From the NCBI GenBank assembly GCA_002707085.1, contig PALY01000031.1:12093-30365 (forward strand): DNA of 18,273 bases, read 5' to 3'. Each line of letters opens with the position of its first letter. Within the stretch, counting starts at the first letter, position 1. Shown here in pieces: positions 7,882-14,502 of this stretch. The position numbers were made by a program, and so were the translations under genes. The stretch is from Deltaproteobacteria bacterium. Its GTDB lineage: Bacteria > Myxococcota_A > UBA796. The notes beneath the pieces are model-generated. The model worked only from the letters and a program-made list of their open reading frames with translations. It did not search any database and had not been told where the DNA came from.

Positions 7882-8914
7882 GGTTCAAGCTGTTGAGAGC
7901 GAAATTGAACAGACTGGGGAATGTTTTCAATGTGGGTACCAGGCGAGAGCGTGTGAAGGGTCGCTCCCGCAGTGTCAGAAGGCCTGAAGTGAGCCACCAG
8001 TAACGGCGTGCAATTCTGCGCCAAGCTTGTTCATATTGGTTCACGTTGTCTGAGGCGATGCATTCTATGGCCGCTTGTGCGGTTTCAAATCCAAGCCGAA
8101 TTCCCTCTCCCGTGATGGGGTCTAAATATCCGGCTGCATCCCCGATGAGGAGAATTCGACCCACGGTTCTTTGGGTGACTCGTTGCTCAAACGGGCCGGC
8201 ACCCATGGGGGCTGTACAGGGCTGACCGAGTCGCTCATATAGCTTGGGGAACGCTTGTATCCAACGGTCCCAAGGGTCCCCTTGTTCAGGAGGATCCGCA
8301 TTTTTGTAATAGAGAATCGCCACGCCAATGGTGTCTTCAGAAATGGGGGTGACGTATGCCTCTGCAGTCGGACTCCAGTGTATTTCCACATATGGACTCC
8401 ATGGCGCGGTTTTGAAGTGACGGCGGATTCCCAGGCGCGGAGGTCGTGTGGGGGTTGCCGTTACGGATAGTTGCCTGCGAACGGATGACTGAAGGCCATC
8501 GGCCGCGATCATCCATTGGCTGCGGACTCCATTGACGGTGACACCATTCTCATCTTGGTTCCAGGATTGAACCCGTTCCTCTCGAATCTCGATACCCAGA
8601 TTTTCCACTCGATGGCGTAAGGCCTGTTGTAGTGTCGTTCGCCGCACCCCAAGGCCAGGCCCCATCGAGAACTGACCTTCAGCCACCGTGTTTCCGTCTA
8701 CATAGCGAATGCCTACGAATGGATAGCCTTCCGGGCGTGGCACATTCATGGTGTCCAGCGCCCGGAGTGTGGGTGGCATCAACCCTTCGCCGCATGCTTT
8801 GTCGATGGGGTTGTTCTTGGGTTCGAAAATGATGGACTGCAGTCCTGCCTGGGCTGCATGAATTGCTGCAGCCAGCCCTGCCGGGCCACCACCAACGATC
8901 ACCACATCAGTCAT
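7874..8914 (-). CDS. FAD-dependent oxidoreductase of the geranylgeranyl reductase/monooxygenase type
   Basis: This is a 346-residue flavoprotein. VVIVGGGPAGLAAAIHAAQ (4-22) is the N-terminal ADP-binding fold, KACGEGLMP (39-47) is typical of the geranylgeranyl reductase-like branch, ADGLQSSVRRQL (138-149) is the DG motif, and IGDAAGYLDPITGEGI (257-272) binds the FAD ribityl chain. No NAD(P) domain is evident beyond the shared fold. In the Streptomyces srsABC operon a flavoprotein hydroxylates the methylated alkylresorcinol. By position, this enzyme would do a similar hydroxylation of the polyketide ring or reduce a double bond (inference). ATG 8914 is chosen over an ATG at 8965 because the FAD motif begins at once after it and it overlaps the ligase stop by only 8 bases. 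Its own stop overlaps the next gene by 8 bases. Confidence 0.85.
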   Translation of the reverse strand: MTDVVIVGGGPAGLAAAIHAAQAGLQSIIFEPKNNPIDKACGEGLMPPTLRALDTMNVPRPEGYPFVGIRYVDGNTVAEGQFSMGPGLGVRRTTLQQALRHRVENLGIEIREERVQSWNQDENGVTVNGVRSQWMIAADGLQSSVRRQLSVTATPTRPPRLGIRRHFKTAPWSPYVEIHWSPTAEAYVTPISEDTIGVAILYYKNADPPEQGDPWDRWIQAFPKLYERLGQPCTAPMGAGPFEQRVTQRTVGRILLIGDAAGYLDPITGEGIRLGFETAQAAIECIASDNVNQYEQAWRRIARRYWWLTSGLLTLRERPFTRSRLVPTLKTFPSLFNFALNSLNHA

Positions 8915-10634
8915 GGTTTGACAGCCTGTGCTGAACTTCTGTCCATGCACTGCGAGCCAACGCACCGGCCAAAAACCAAGGAGTCACACTGTTGGGTGCA
9001 TCCAGTTCGCCCTTGTTCCATTGGCGGAGGGCAAGCCCACGCCGCATTTTTCCGGAGGAGGTTCTCGGCAGTGTCCCTGGCTCCAACGTGATCAGAAGGT
9101 CGGGACTGATTCCTGTGGCAGCACGGATGGCTTGTTGGCACCGTTCCGCAAGATCCTCGGATGGTTGGCCTCTGTATTCTGTGAAGACGATCAACCGTTC
9201 CCCATCAACGGTTGGTTCTCCTACTGCAATGCTGCATCCGGTTCGGATGCCTTCTACCGAATCTAATGGTTGTTCAAACTCGCCCGGGGTGTGGTTGCGC
9301 CCACGAATCACGATGATTTCTTTTGCACGACCAGAAATGTACAACTGGTCATCAAAGATAAAGCCAAGGTCTCCTGTGTCGAGCCATTCACCATCACGAG
9401 GTGGTGGGGTTCCATCGAGGTATTGGTCCATCACTGACGGCCCTTTGACCCAGATTCGTCCAATCTTGTCGGGGGCGGAAAGTTGGCCTTCGTCTGTTCG
9501 GATTTGAACCCCAAATCCGTGTAGTGGTTTTCCTACGCTGGCCAACTCAATTCCATCAGGGCATGGCTTCACTTGATCGGACCTAAGGTCATCACGAGAA
9601 AACTTGGTGGTTGTAAATACATTGGGTAGCGATCCAAAGGTCACTGCCAACGCGGCTTCTGATAGGCCGTAAACAGGAGTCATCGCTTCTTGGCGTAGAC
9701 CCCATTTCTTGAAACGGTTGTAAAAGGAGCGCATGGTTTTGGGTGATGTGGTCTCTGCGCCATTGAGGGCGAACTGCCATGAAGACAGATCACACCCATC
9801 CAGTTCCTCATCCTTTATTCGTTCCACGCACAGATCGTATGCAAAGTTGGGTGCTGGAGCGATCATCCCTTTGTATTTGCTCAATGCCCGCAACCAGATC
9901 GATGGTCTTGCGAGAAATGCTTCGGGGGGGATGAGAACGATAGAAGCTGGAGAAAGAAGGGCAGGAAACACGCATCCGATCAGTCCCATGTCGTGGTACA
10001 GGGGCAGCCAAGAGACCCCACATCGTTCATGGATGTTTTCCTGAGGCAAGCAACTGAGGATGACTTCTGCATTGGCGATGACCTGTTGATGAGTCAAAGC
10101 GACAGGTTTTGGTTGTCCCGTTGTGCCAGATGAAAATTGAACGAGTGCGATGTCGTCGGGTGTGGGTGTATGGGCATCCATCGGGGTGTCTGCCAGAAGT
10201 TTCTCAACGCGATGGATTCCATTTCTTGGGGTGTATCTTTGTAGTACAGCACCCATCAGTTTTCCTGCACGATCATCTGTGACCAAGACGGATGCTTCGA
10301 CCTTCTTCAGCATCAGTGCGGTTTGGTCATAGTACTCTTCTAGGCGTCCAAGACGCACGGGTGGGTACAATGGAACGGGAATAGCATTCATCCAACTACA
10401 GGCGAAGAAAATGTCGGTGAAGTGGGGAGAGGTCGGTAGGACAATCGCTACGGTGTCGCCCGGTCGCACCCCACGATTCCATAGCCCTTGTGCAATTTTT
10501 GCAGCCCGTTCGGCCAGGTCAGGAAAACGGCGAACGGTCTCGGTTTCCCGTCGATCTAGATAGCGGATTCCGGATGTAGAGAGGCCCAAGTCTGCCGCAT
10601 TTTGAAGCGCGTGAAACAGAGTGGAGTTCTTCAT
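8907..10634 (-). CDS. Fatty-acyl-AMP ligase (FAAL-like), carrier-protein loading
   Basis: This is a 575-residue adenylating enzyme of the ANL superfamily. It has the phosphate loop FSSGTTGQPKP (167-177), the WLPLYHDMGLIG segment (209-220) typical of fatty-acyl-AMP ligases, the YGLSEAALA adenine motif (322-330), GDLGF (421-425), GRNHTPGEFE (445-454) and TSSGKMRR (525-532) with the catalytic Lys529. GRNH at the hinge resembles the GRNHYPQDIE signature of fatty-acyl-AMP ligases rather than acyl-CoA ligases, although the second half differs. The gene for an acyl carrier protein lies directly upstream with a 4-base overlap, so the acyl-AMP is probably passed to that carrier's phosphopantetheine. 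It would supply the starter acyl chain for the type III polyketide synthase of the same operon. The chain length accepted cannot be read from the sequence. Confidence 0.9.
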   Translation of the reverse strand: MKNSTLFHALQNAADLGLSTSGIRYLDRRETETVRRFPDLAERAAKIAQGLWNRGVRPGDTVAIVLPTSPHFTDIFFACSWMNAIPVPLYPPVRLGRLEEYYDQTALMLKKVEASVLVTDDRAGKLMGAVLQRYTPRNGIHRVEKLLADTPMDAHTPTPDDIALVQFSSGTTGQPKPVALTHQQVIANAEVILSCLPQENIHERCGVSWLPLYHDMGLIGCVFPALLSPASIVLIPPEAFLARPSIWLRALSKYKGMIAPAPNFAYDLCVERIKDEELDGCDLSSWQFALNGAETTSPKTMRSFYNRFKKWGLRQEAMTPVYGLSEAALAVTFGSLPNVFTTTKFSRDDLRSDQVKPCPDGIELASVGKPLHGFGVQIRTDEGQLSAPDKIGRIWVKGPSVMDQYLDGTPPPRDGEWLDTGDLGFIFDDQLYISGRAKEIIVIRGRNHTPGEFEQPLDSVEGIRTGCSIAVGEPTVDGERLIVFTEYRGQPSEDLAERCQQAIRAATGISPDLLITLEPGTLPRTSSGKMRRGLALRQWNKGELDAPNSVTPWFLAGALARSAWTEVQHRLSNHD

Positions 10635-10867
10635 TGTGAAGCCAGTTTTCCGTGAATCAAACGCACCACATCATTGAGGGTTTCGACTTGTTCTTCATCT
10701 TCTGGATCGAAGCAAATCTCAAAATGGTCTTCTATGGCCACAACAAGTGTGAGCCTCTGTACGCTATCTAAGTTTGCAGCAAGGTCTCCGGTCGGTATGT
10801 CTTCTGCGTGTAGACATTCTTTTTGAATGAGTTCAGAAACTTTGCTTCGGATGCTTTCCTCGGTCAC
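10631..10867 (-). CDS. Acyl carrier protein
   Basis: This is a 78-residue acidic, helical protein with the usual carrier-protein size. The sequence ANLDSVQRLTLVVAIEDHF (31-49) contains the DS motif, so Ser35 is the expected phosphopantetheine site, followed by the acidic recognition helix and a third helix near ETLNDVVRLI. The gene overlaps both neighbours by 4 bases (ATGA): the methyltransferase upstream and the fatty-acyl-AMP ligase downstream. It is thus a dedicated carrier and not the housekeeping AcpP, which normally lies in a fatty-acid synthesis cluster. It probably carries the fatty acyl starter from the ligase to the type III polyketide synthase. A phosphopantetheinyl transferase is not encoded in this window. 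Confidence 0.92.
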   Translation of the reverse strand: MTEESIRSKVSELIQKECLHAEDIPTGDLAANLDSVQRLTLVVAIEDHFEICFDPEDEEQVETLNDVVRLIHGKLASQ

Positions 10868-11388
10868 TTCGACTCCAAAGACTGTAGGGCCTTGTTTTCA
10901 CATCGTATCCGGACTGTGAGCAGAATGGTGTTCAGTATGGTGAAGCCGAGTGCGGTACGCCACGCACCGTGAATCATGGGAAGTGCAATGCCTTCCAGGG
11001 CCACAGCGACGTAGTTTGGATGAGAAAAGAAGCGGTATGGACCACTTCGGACGGCAGCTAAGCCTGGGATCACGATCACCCGTGGGTTCCACCGCCTTCC
11101 CAAGGTTTGAATACACCACCAGCGTAAGCCTTGGCACCCAACCGCCAAAACGAGCATGCTGGTTCCGATGACTGGCATGAAGTCAGGTGAGAACCAGAGG
11201 ACTTCGCCCACGCATGCAAACAGAAAAGCCGTATGGAGTGTCACCATCCATGGCCAATGGCCTTGGCCATGTTCTACGCCACCTTGGGCCAAACTCCATG
11301 CAGTGTTGCGTTTGCCTACAACAAGTTCAACAATGCGTTCGATGGCGGTCAGGCCGATAAAGCCGAAATAGAGCGCTACAGTTCCCAT
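10864..11388 (-). CDS. Isoprenylcysteine-carboxyl-methyltransferase-like O-methyltransferase
   Basis: This is a 174-residue integral membrane methyltransferase with about four hydrophobic segments. The hallmark SGPYRFFSHPNYVAV (115-129), a following LEGIALPMIHGAW and the late RIRCENKAL (160-168) are the S-adenosylmethionine-binding elements of the ICMT family. Small members next to type III polyketide synthases, such as BpsB of Bacillus and SrsB of Streptomyces, methylate the hydroxyl of alkylpyrones or alkylresorcinols; that role fits here. The chosen ATG at 11388 has an AGAAGGG-like ribosome site and begins 5 bases after the synthase stop. The frame is open further upstream to 11553, but that part is basic and merely shadows the synthase gene. 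It overlaps the carrier protein gene by 4 bases. Confidence 0.88.
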   Translation of the reverse strand: MGTVALYFGFIGLTAIERIVELVVGKRNTAWSLAQGGVEHGQGHWPWMVTLHTAFLFACVGEVLWFSPDFMPVIGTSMLVLAVGCQGLRWWCIQTLGRRWNPRVIVIPGLAAVRSGPYRFFSHPNYVAVALEGIALPMIHGAWRTALGFTILNTILLTVRIRCENKALQSLESK

Positions 11389-11393
11389 CGTTT

Positions 11394-12452
11394 CTACCCT
11401 TCTAAGAGAACCAATTCTGAACAGAAACCAGGCCCTAAGGCGAGCAGTAGACCTTTCTCTCCTGGCTTTAGGGCGCAATCGGCCAGTGTTTGTTGAAGCA
11501 CGAACAAGACGCTTGCACTGGATAGATTGCCCACGTTCTTCAAGGAGTCCCAAGTCCGTTTTAGAGCGTTGGGCGGTAACTCCAGGCTTTCTTCAAATGC
11601 CGTCAGAACTTTGGGGCCACCGGGGTGACACACCCATGTCGAAATGTCAGAAATGGTCAGACCGTGGATTTCCAGAAAAGCATCCACATCTGACCGGATG
11701 TGTTGTTTGACGACCTGAGGTACGGACGCGGAGAGAACGATTTTGAAACCAGTATCTTCGATATCCCAGCCCATTACGCGCTCAGTGTCCGGGTAAAATC
11801 GACTTCGGGTTTGGGTGACTTTTGGACCCGTTAGACCCATTGTTTTTGCTTTCGCTTCTCCAATGCCAATCAGGGCTGCAGCCCCGTCTCCAAAGAGTCC
11901 ACTGGCGATCAAGTTTGGAACACTAAGGTCATTTCGCTGGAGAGTGAGCGAACAAAGCTCAACGCTCAATAGGACTGCGATTTGATTGGGGTAGGCCTGT
12001 AAATAATCGTATAGGCGCGCTATCCCTGCTGCACCAGCGACACATCCTAAACCGAACATGGGTGTGCGTTTGATGTCATTTCGAAACCCGACCTTGTTCA
12101 CAAGACGTGCGTCGAGTGATGGTGTAGCGATGCCCGTCACCGTTGTTGTGAATATGGCATCTACGTCGGTGGGTTCAAGTTCGAGTTGGCTGAGCGCACC
12201 AATGATGGCTTTTGCTCCTATTTCCGTACCCACGGAAATAAATGCATTGTTGGCGTCTCCAAGACCTAGGCCTTGGTACTCATCCAGAGGTAAAGCCAAA
12301 TGTCGGCCGCCAACCTGAACTGCTTCATGGAGTCTTTTTAGCCGGTCTGGATTGTGATGCTGATTCGACCAGTGGTGAATAAATTCTGCAATCAACTCGT
12401 CTTGGCTGTAGTGGTGATTTGGTAACGAGCCATGAACGGAAGCGATAATCAT
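11394..12452 (-). CDS. Type III polyketide synthase (alkylresorcinol/alkylpyrone synthase type)
   Basis: This is a 352-residue chalcone/stilbene-synthase-superfamily enzyme, which extends an acyl starter with malonyl units and cyclises the product. The catalytic triad is visible: Cys137 in MFGLGCVAGAAGIAR, His276 in WVCHPGGPKVL and Asn309 in VGNLSSASVLFVL. MGWDIEDTGFKIVLSASVP (228-246) and the C-terminal ALGPGFCSE (near 338-346) also match. The closest named types by pattern are BpsA- and SrsA-like synthases that use long fatty acyl starters. The downstream carrier and ligase genes suggest that the starter is carrier-bound. The ATG at 12452 is preferred to the one at 12485 because MIIASVHGSLP fits the usual N-terminus of the family and no ribosome site precedes 12485. 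It is the first gene of a six-gene operon running to 6793. Confidence 0.93.
   Translation of the reverse strand: MIIASVHGSLPNHHYSQDELIAEFIHHWSNQHHNPDRLKRLHEAVQVGGRHLALPLDEYQGLGLGDANNAFISVGTEIGAKAIIGALSQLELEPTDVDAIFTTTVTGIATPSLDARLVNKVGFRNDIKRTPMFGLGCVAGAAGIARLYDYLQAYPNQIAVLLSVELCSLTLQRNDLSVPNLIASGLFGDGAAALIGIGEAKAKTMGLTGPKVTQTRSRFYPDTERVMGWDIEDTGFKIVLSASVPQVVKQHIRSDVDAFLEIHGLTISDISTWVCHPGGPKVLTAFEESLELPPNALKRTWDSLKNVGNLSSASVLFVLQQTLADCALKPGEKGLLLALGPGFCSELVLLEG
12419..12449 (+). promoter_or_regulatory. Possible promoter for the yceI-like gene
   Basis: TTGGTA at 12419-12424 and GATAAT at 12444-12449 resemble sigma-70 -35 and -10 hexamers (4 and 5 of 6 matches), with a long 19-base spacer. They lie within the first codons of the divergent polyketide synthase gene, so transcription start sites of the two genes would be close together. 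No similarly good promoter for the synthase operon was found in the 57-base gap. This is a weak prediction. Confidence 0.25.
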
Positions 12453-12509
12453 AACGTCTCTGTGATACCCTTTGGATTCATCCATTACGAAGAAATTGGA
12501 GTGATTTTT

Positions 12510-13076
12510 ATGATACGGGTTTTATCAACTCTTTTGTGTTGTGTTGGACTCAGCTTAGGGCAACAGGCAGAAGCTGCGAAGTATACATTTGATCAAAGTG
12601 AAAGCACTCTTACTTTCCATAATTCTGCTTCTCTTCATGAAATCGACGGTGTGGTAAAAAAATTCTCTGGTACTTTTGATTCAGACGCAGGAACGGGCGA
12701 ATTGAAGGTTCAGGCAGCATCACTCACCACGAATCTAGGGCCTCGGGATTCAAAAATGCATTCCTTTTGTTTGGAATCAAGCAACTTTCCAAGCATTACC
12801 TTCAAAGTCACCGGTATTGAGGGGGGCGAAGTCTTAAATTCGGGAGCCAAGAAAGGTCGAGTCAAGCTTACGGGTGCCTTAACGATTCGCGATGTGACCA
12901 AGAATGTGACCCTTTCATCCACATTCACTCGTGTGGGTGACAACCTGCACCTCAACGGGAAGTATGCGTTTAAATGGGGTGACTACAACGTTGCGGATCC
13001 CAGCATCATTATTTCGACGCTCTACCCGGACATGAGCGTGGCTTTCAAAATCGCTCTCAAGCCGGCAGCACAGTAG
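12510..13076 (+). CDS. YceI-family periplasmic lipid-binding protein
   Basis: This is a 188-residue secreted protein of the YceI (lipocalin-like) family, whose members bind polyisoprenoid or other long-chain lipids in a beta-barrel. The signal peptide MIRVLSTLLCCVGLSLGQQAEA is short and hydrophobic, with likely cleavage after AEA near residue 22. The mature part shows the usual pattern: YTFDQSESTLTF, an AASLTTN strand, KMHSFCLESSNFPSITFKVT (usual D-x-LxsxxFFDxxxxP motif in altered form), GALTIRDVTKNVTL and a final VAFKIALKP. ATG 12510 has GGAG at 12498-12501, 8 bases before it; an earlier in-frame ATG at 12432 lies inside the neighbouring gene and would spoil the signal peptide. It is divergent from the polyketide operon with a 57-base gap, so a shared control is possible. 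Confidence 0.9.
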   Translation: MIRVLSTLLCCVGLSLGQQAEAAKYTFDQSESTLTFHNSASLHEIDGVVKKFSGTFDSDAGTGELKVQAASLTTNLGPRDSKMHSFCLESSNFPSITFKVTGIEGGEVLNSGAKKGRVKLTGALTIRDVTKNVTLSSTFTRVGDNLHLNGKYAFKWGDYNVADPSIIISTLYPDMSVAFKIALKPAAQ

Positions 13077-13104
13077 TCCATTCAGTGCAGTGATTGATAC
13101 ATAA

Positions 13105-13140
13105 AACCCATGGTCGTAGCGACAGCGGTTGCCAGGGGTT
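13105..13140 (-). terminator. Candidate hairpin terminator between yceI-like and enoyl-CoA hydratase genes
   Basis: AACCCATGG at 13105-13113 can pair with CCAGGGGTT at 13132-13140, giving 8 of 9 base pairs around an 18-base loop. Read on the minus strand it lies 3 bases past the hydratase stop and is followed by TTATGTAT, so with the two T's of the stem a run of four T's is formed. Read on the plus strand, CATTATAATTTCTT follows. It may serve both convergent genes. The large loop makes it a moderate candidate only. Confidence 0.35.
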
Positions 13141-13142
13141 CA

Positions 13143-13970
13143 TTATAATTTCTTCCGTGGACCCCATTGGACGTCTTCACCGGAAGTGATCGCCTTGAAA
13201 TTGGCTCGGCCAATGGCTGCTTCACCACTATCAACACACAATTCGTATGCCTGCGCTTCCAGTTCTTGTCGGGCGGATTCGTCCATGGTTTGGCTGGATA
13301 GAACGCCTTGTTTGAAAGCTGCCACGGCTGTGGGGGAGCGTCGGGCTGCCAGCTTGGCCAACTCCATGGCTCTGGCCTTCGCGGTGGCCGCATCGGAAGC
13401 CACTTCATCAACCAGTCCTATCCGCAGCGCTTCGTCTGCATCAATTTGTTCGCCGGTCATTCCCAATCTGAGGGCTTGATTGATTCCGACGATCCGTGAG
13501 AGTTCGCTTGTGCCACCGGCTCCGGGAAGGATTCCAATGCCCGTCTCAGGAAGACTGAATCGAGCGTTGGGTGTGGCGATTCGGTAATCCGCAGTAATCA
13601 AAAATTCTGTTCCCCATCCAAGCGCCAGTCCATCGACCAGCGCAATGTGAAATACAGGCGCCTTGCGAAGGGCGGCCAAAGTTCTCCTTTGCCACCGAAC
13701 ATGTTTTTTTACTTCGTCGTCGGTCCAGTCCACTCTTTCGGTCACATCCGCCCCTGCGATGAAGATGGGCGTACCCCGTGAAGTTTGTTTGGTACTCTCT
13801 GTGATGAGGGCGCAAACAGGGCTTGTGTGTAGCGATTGGGTCAGATTCTCCCAGTCGCGCAGTTGTGTTGAACCCATCTCATTCACACGTCCGTGGTTGA
13901 GTGTGAGTTCTAAAATGGAACCGTCAGACGACAGGACAGGGTGGAGAGATTCTAATTCTACAGCAGACAT
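13143..13970 (-). CDS. Enoyl-CoA hydratase/isomerase family protein
   Basis: This 275-residue crotonase-family protein probably acts on enoyl-CoA thioesters in the cytoplasm. The oxyanion-hole segment IFIAGADV (69-76) and the second one DGLALGWGTEFLITADYRIA (113-132) are present, followed by FSLPETGIGILPGAGGTSEL (138-157). By alignment to rat mitochondrial enoyl-CoA hydratase both catalytic glutamates are kept, Glu122 and Glu142, so true hydratase activity is plausible. The middle GGG is GWG here, a minor change. The C-terminal helices match the family length. It stands alone on its strand, convergent with the yceI-like gene and divergent from a small lipoprotein gene. A near-palindrome lies 11 bases upstream of its start. 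The exact substrate is not shown. Confidence 0.9.
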   Translation of the reverse strand: MSAVELESLHPVLSSDGSILELTLNHGRVNEMGSTQLRDWENLTQSLHTSPVCALITESTKQTSRGTPIFIAGADVTERVDWTDDEVKKHVRWQRRTLAALRKAPVFHIALVDGLALGWGTEFLITADYRIATPNARFSLPETGIGILPGAGGTSELSRIVGINQALRLGMTGEQIDADEALRIGLVDEVASDAATAKARAMELAKLAARRSPTAVAAFKQGVLSSQTMDESARQELEAQAYELCVDSGEAAIGRANFKAITSGEDVQWGPRKKL

Positions 13971-13980
13971 GTCCGCGCTC

Positions 13981-13998
13981 TAACCGGCATGCAGGTTA
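13981..13998. promoter_or_regulatory. Near-perfect 18-base palindrome, candidate operator
   Basis: TAACC-G-GCATGC-A-GGTTA matches its reverse complement at 16 of 18 positions, with a central perfect GCATGC. It sits in the 58-base gap between the divergent enoyl-CoA hydratase and cysteine-rich lipoprotein genes, where a dimeric repressor could control one or both. TetR-type regulators of fatty-acid degradation genes use operators of similar form, but no such regulator is encoded in this window. Confidence 0.4.
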
Positions 13999-14028
13999 TG
14001 GGGAAACACCGAAAGTGCGGAGGGTTCA

Positions 14029-14484
14029 ATGCGCTTCTTAGTTTTGATGGTTTCTATGGCTTGTTTTACTGGCTGCGCGTCTCTAGATGGGGACTGGAGC
14101 GGCGAGATGGAATGTAGAAGTACAGATGGTGAAATTGAAGCTTGGAAATCTGAATTTGTTGTTGAAAAAAATGAGTACGAAGAGACTGTTTTTACGGGAA
14201 CGGTCATAGAAGCGCTTGAATGTACAGCAGATGGAGACCAAGAGATTAGCTGCGACTTTGTGATGGAAGGCTACTTGCATCCCAGAAAACCATCAGGGAA
14301 ACAGCGCGTCGATGTGGATGTGGACCGTTGTATCGCTGATGGCGGAATGAGTGGTTCCACAGGTTTTGGTTGTGAAGATCCCACTTGGGCTGAATGGGAT
14401 GGCCGCAATGAATTCAAGATTGGCAGCGCGGAAATTCCGCTTAGCGTTGGTGATGATTCCTGCATGATCGTTTTAGGCCGGTAA
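14029..14484 (+). CDS. Small cysteine-rich lipoprotein of unknown function
   Basis: This is a 151-residue protein that I do not recognise. A signal peptide ends in CFTGC, with Cys16 as the probable lipidated residue. The mature part is acidic and looks beta-rich. It has six further cysteines (29, 65, 75, 101, 115 and 145), enough for three disulfides in the periplasm or on the cell surface. GDWSGEMEC at its start recalls small beta-barrel domains with a GxWxG opening, but no family can be named. GGAGG at 14019-14023 stands 5 bases before the ATG. The glpD gene follows after 18 bases, so the two are probably co-transcribed, but no link to glycerol metabolism is visible. Confidence 0.75.
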   Translation: MRFLVLMVSMACFTGCASLDGDWSGEMECRSTDGEIEAWKSEFVVEKNEYEETVFTGTVIEALECTADGDQEISCDFVMEGYLHPRKPSGKQRVDVDVDRCIADGGMSGSTGFGCEDPTWAEWDGRNEFKIGSAEIPLSVGDDSCMIVLGR

Positions 14485-14502
14485 CTGTAGACGGAGCGCG
14501 CG

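Noticed and set aside
11389..11553. N-terminal extension of the methyltransferase frame
   Set aside because: The added 55 residues are basic and unlike the family and lie fully opposite in phase within the synthase gene; ATG 11388 has a good ribosome site.
12432..12509. Upstream start of the yceI-like gene
   Set aside because: It would put 26 polar residues before the signal peptide and overlap the divergent synthase gene; ATG 12510 has its own GGAG site.
13663..13983. Plus-strand open frame of 106 codons opposite the enoyl-CoA hydratase gene
   Set aside because: It is antisense to a well-supported gene with no recognisable domain or ribosome site.
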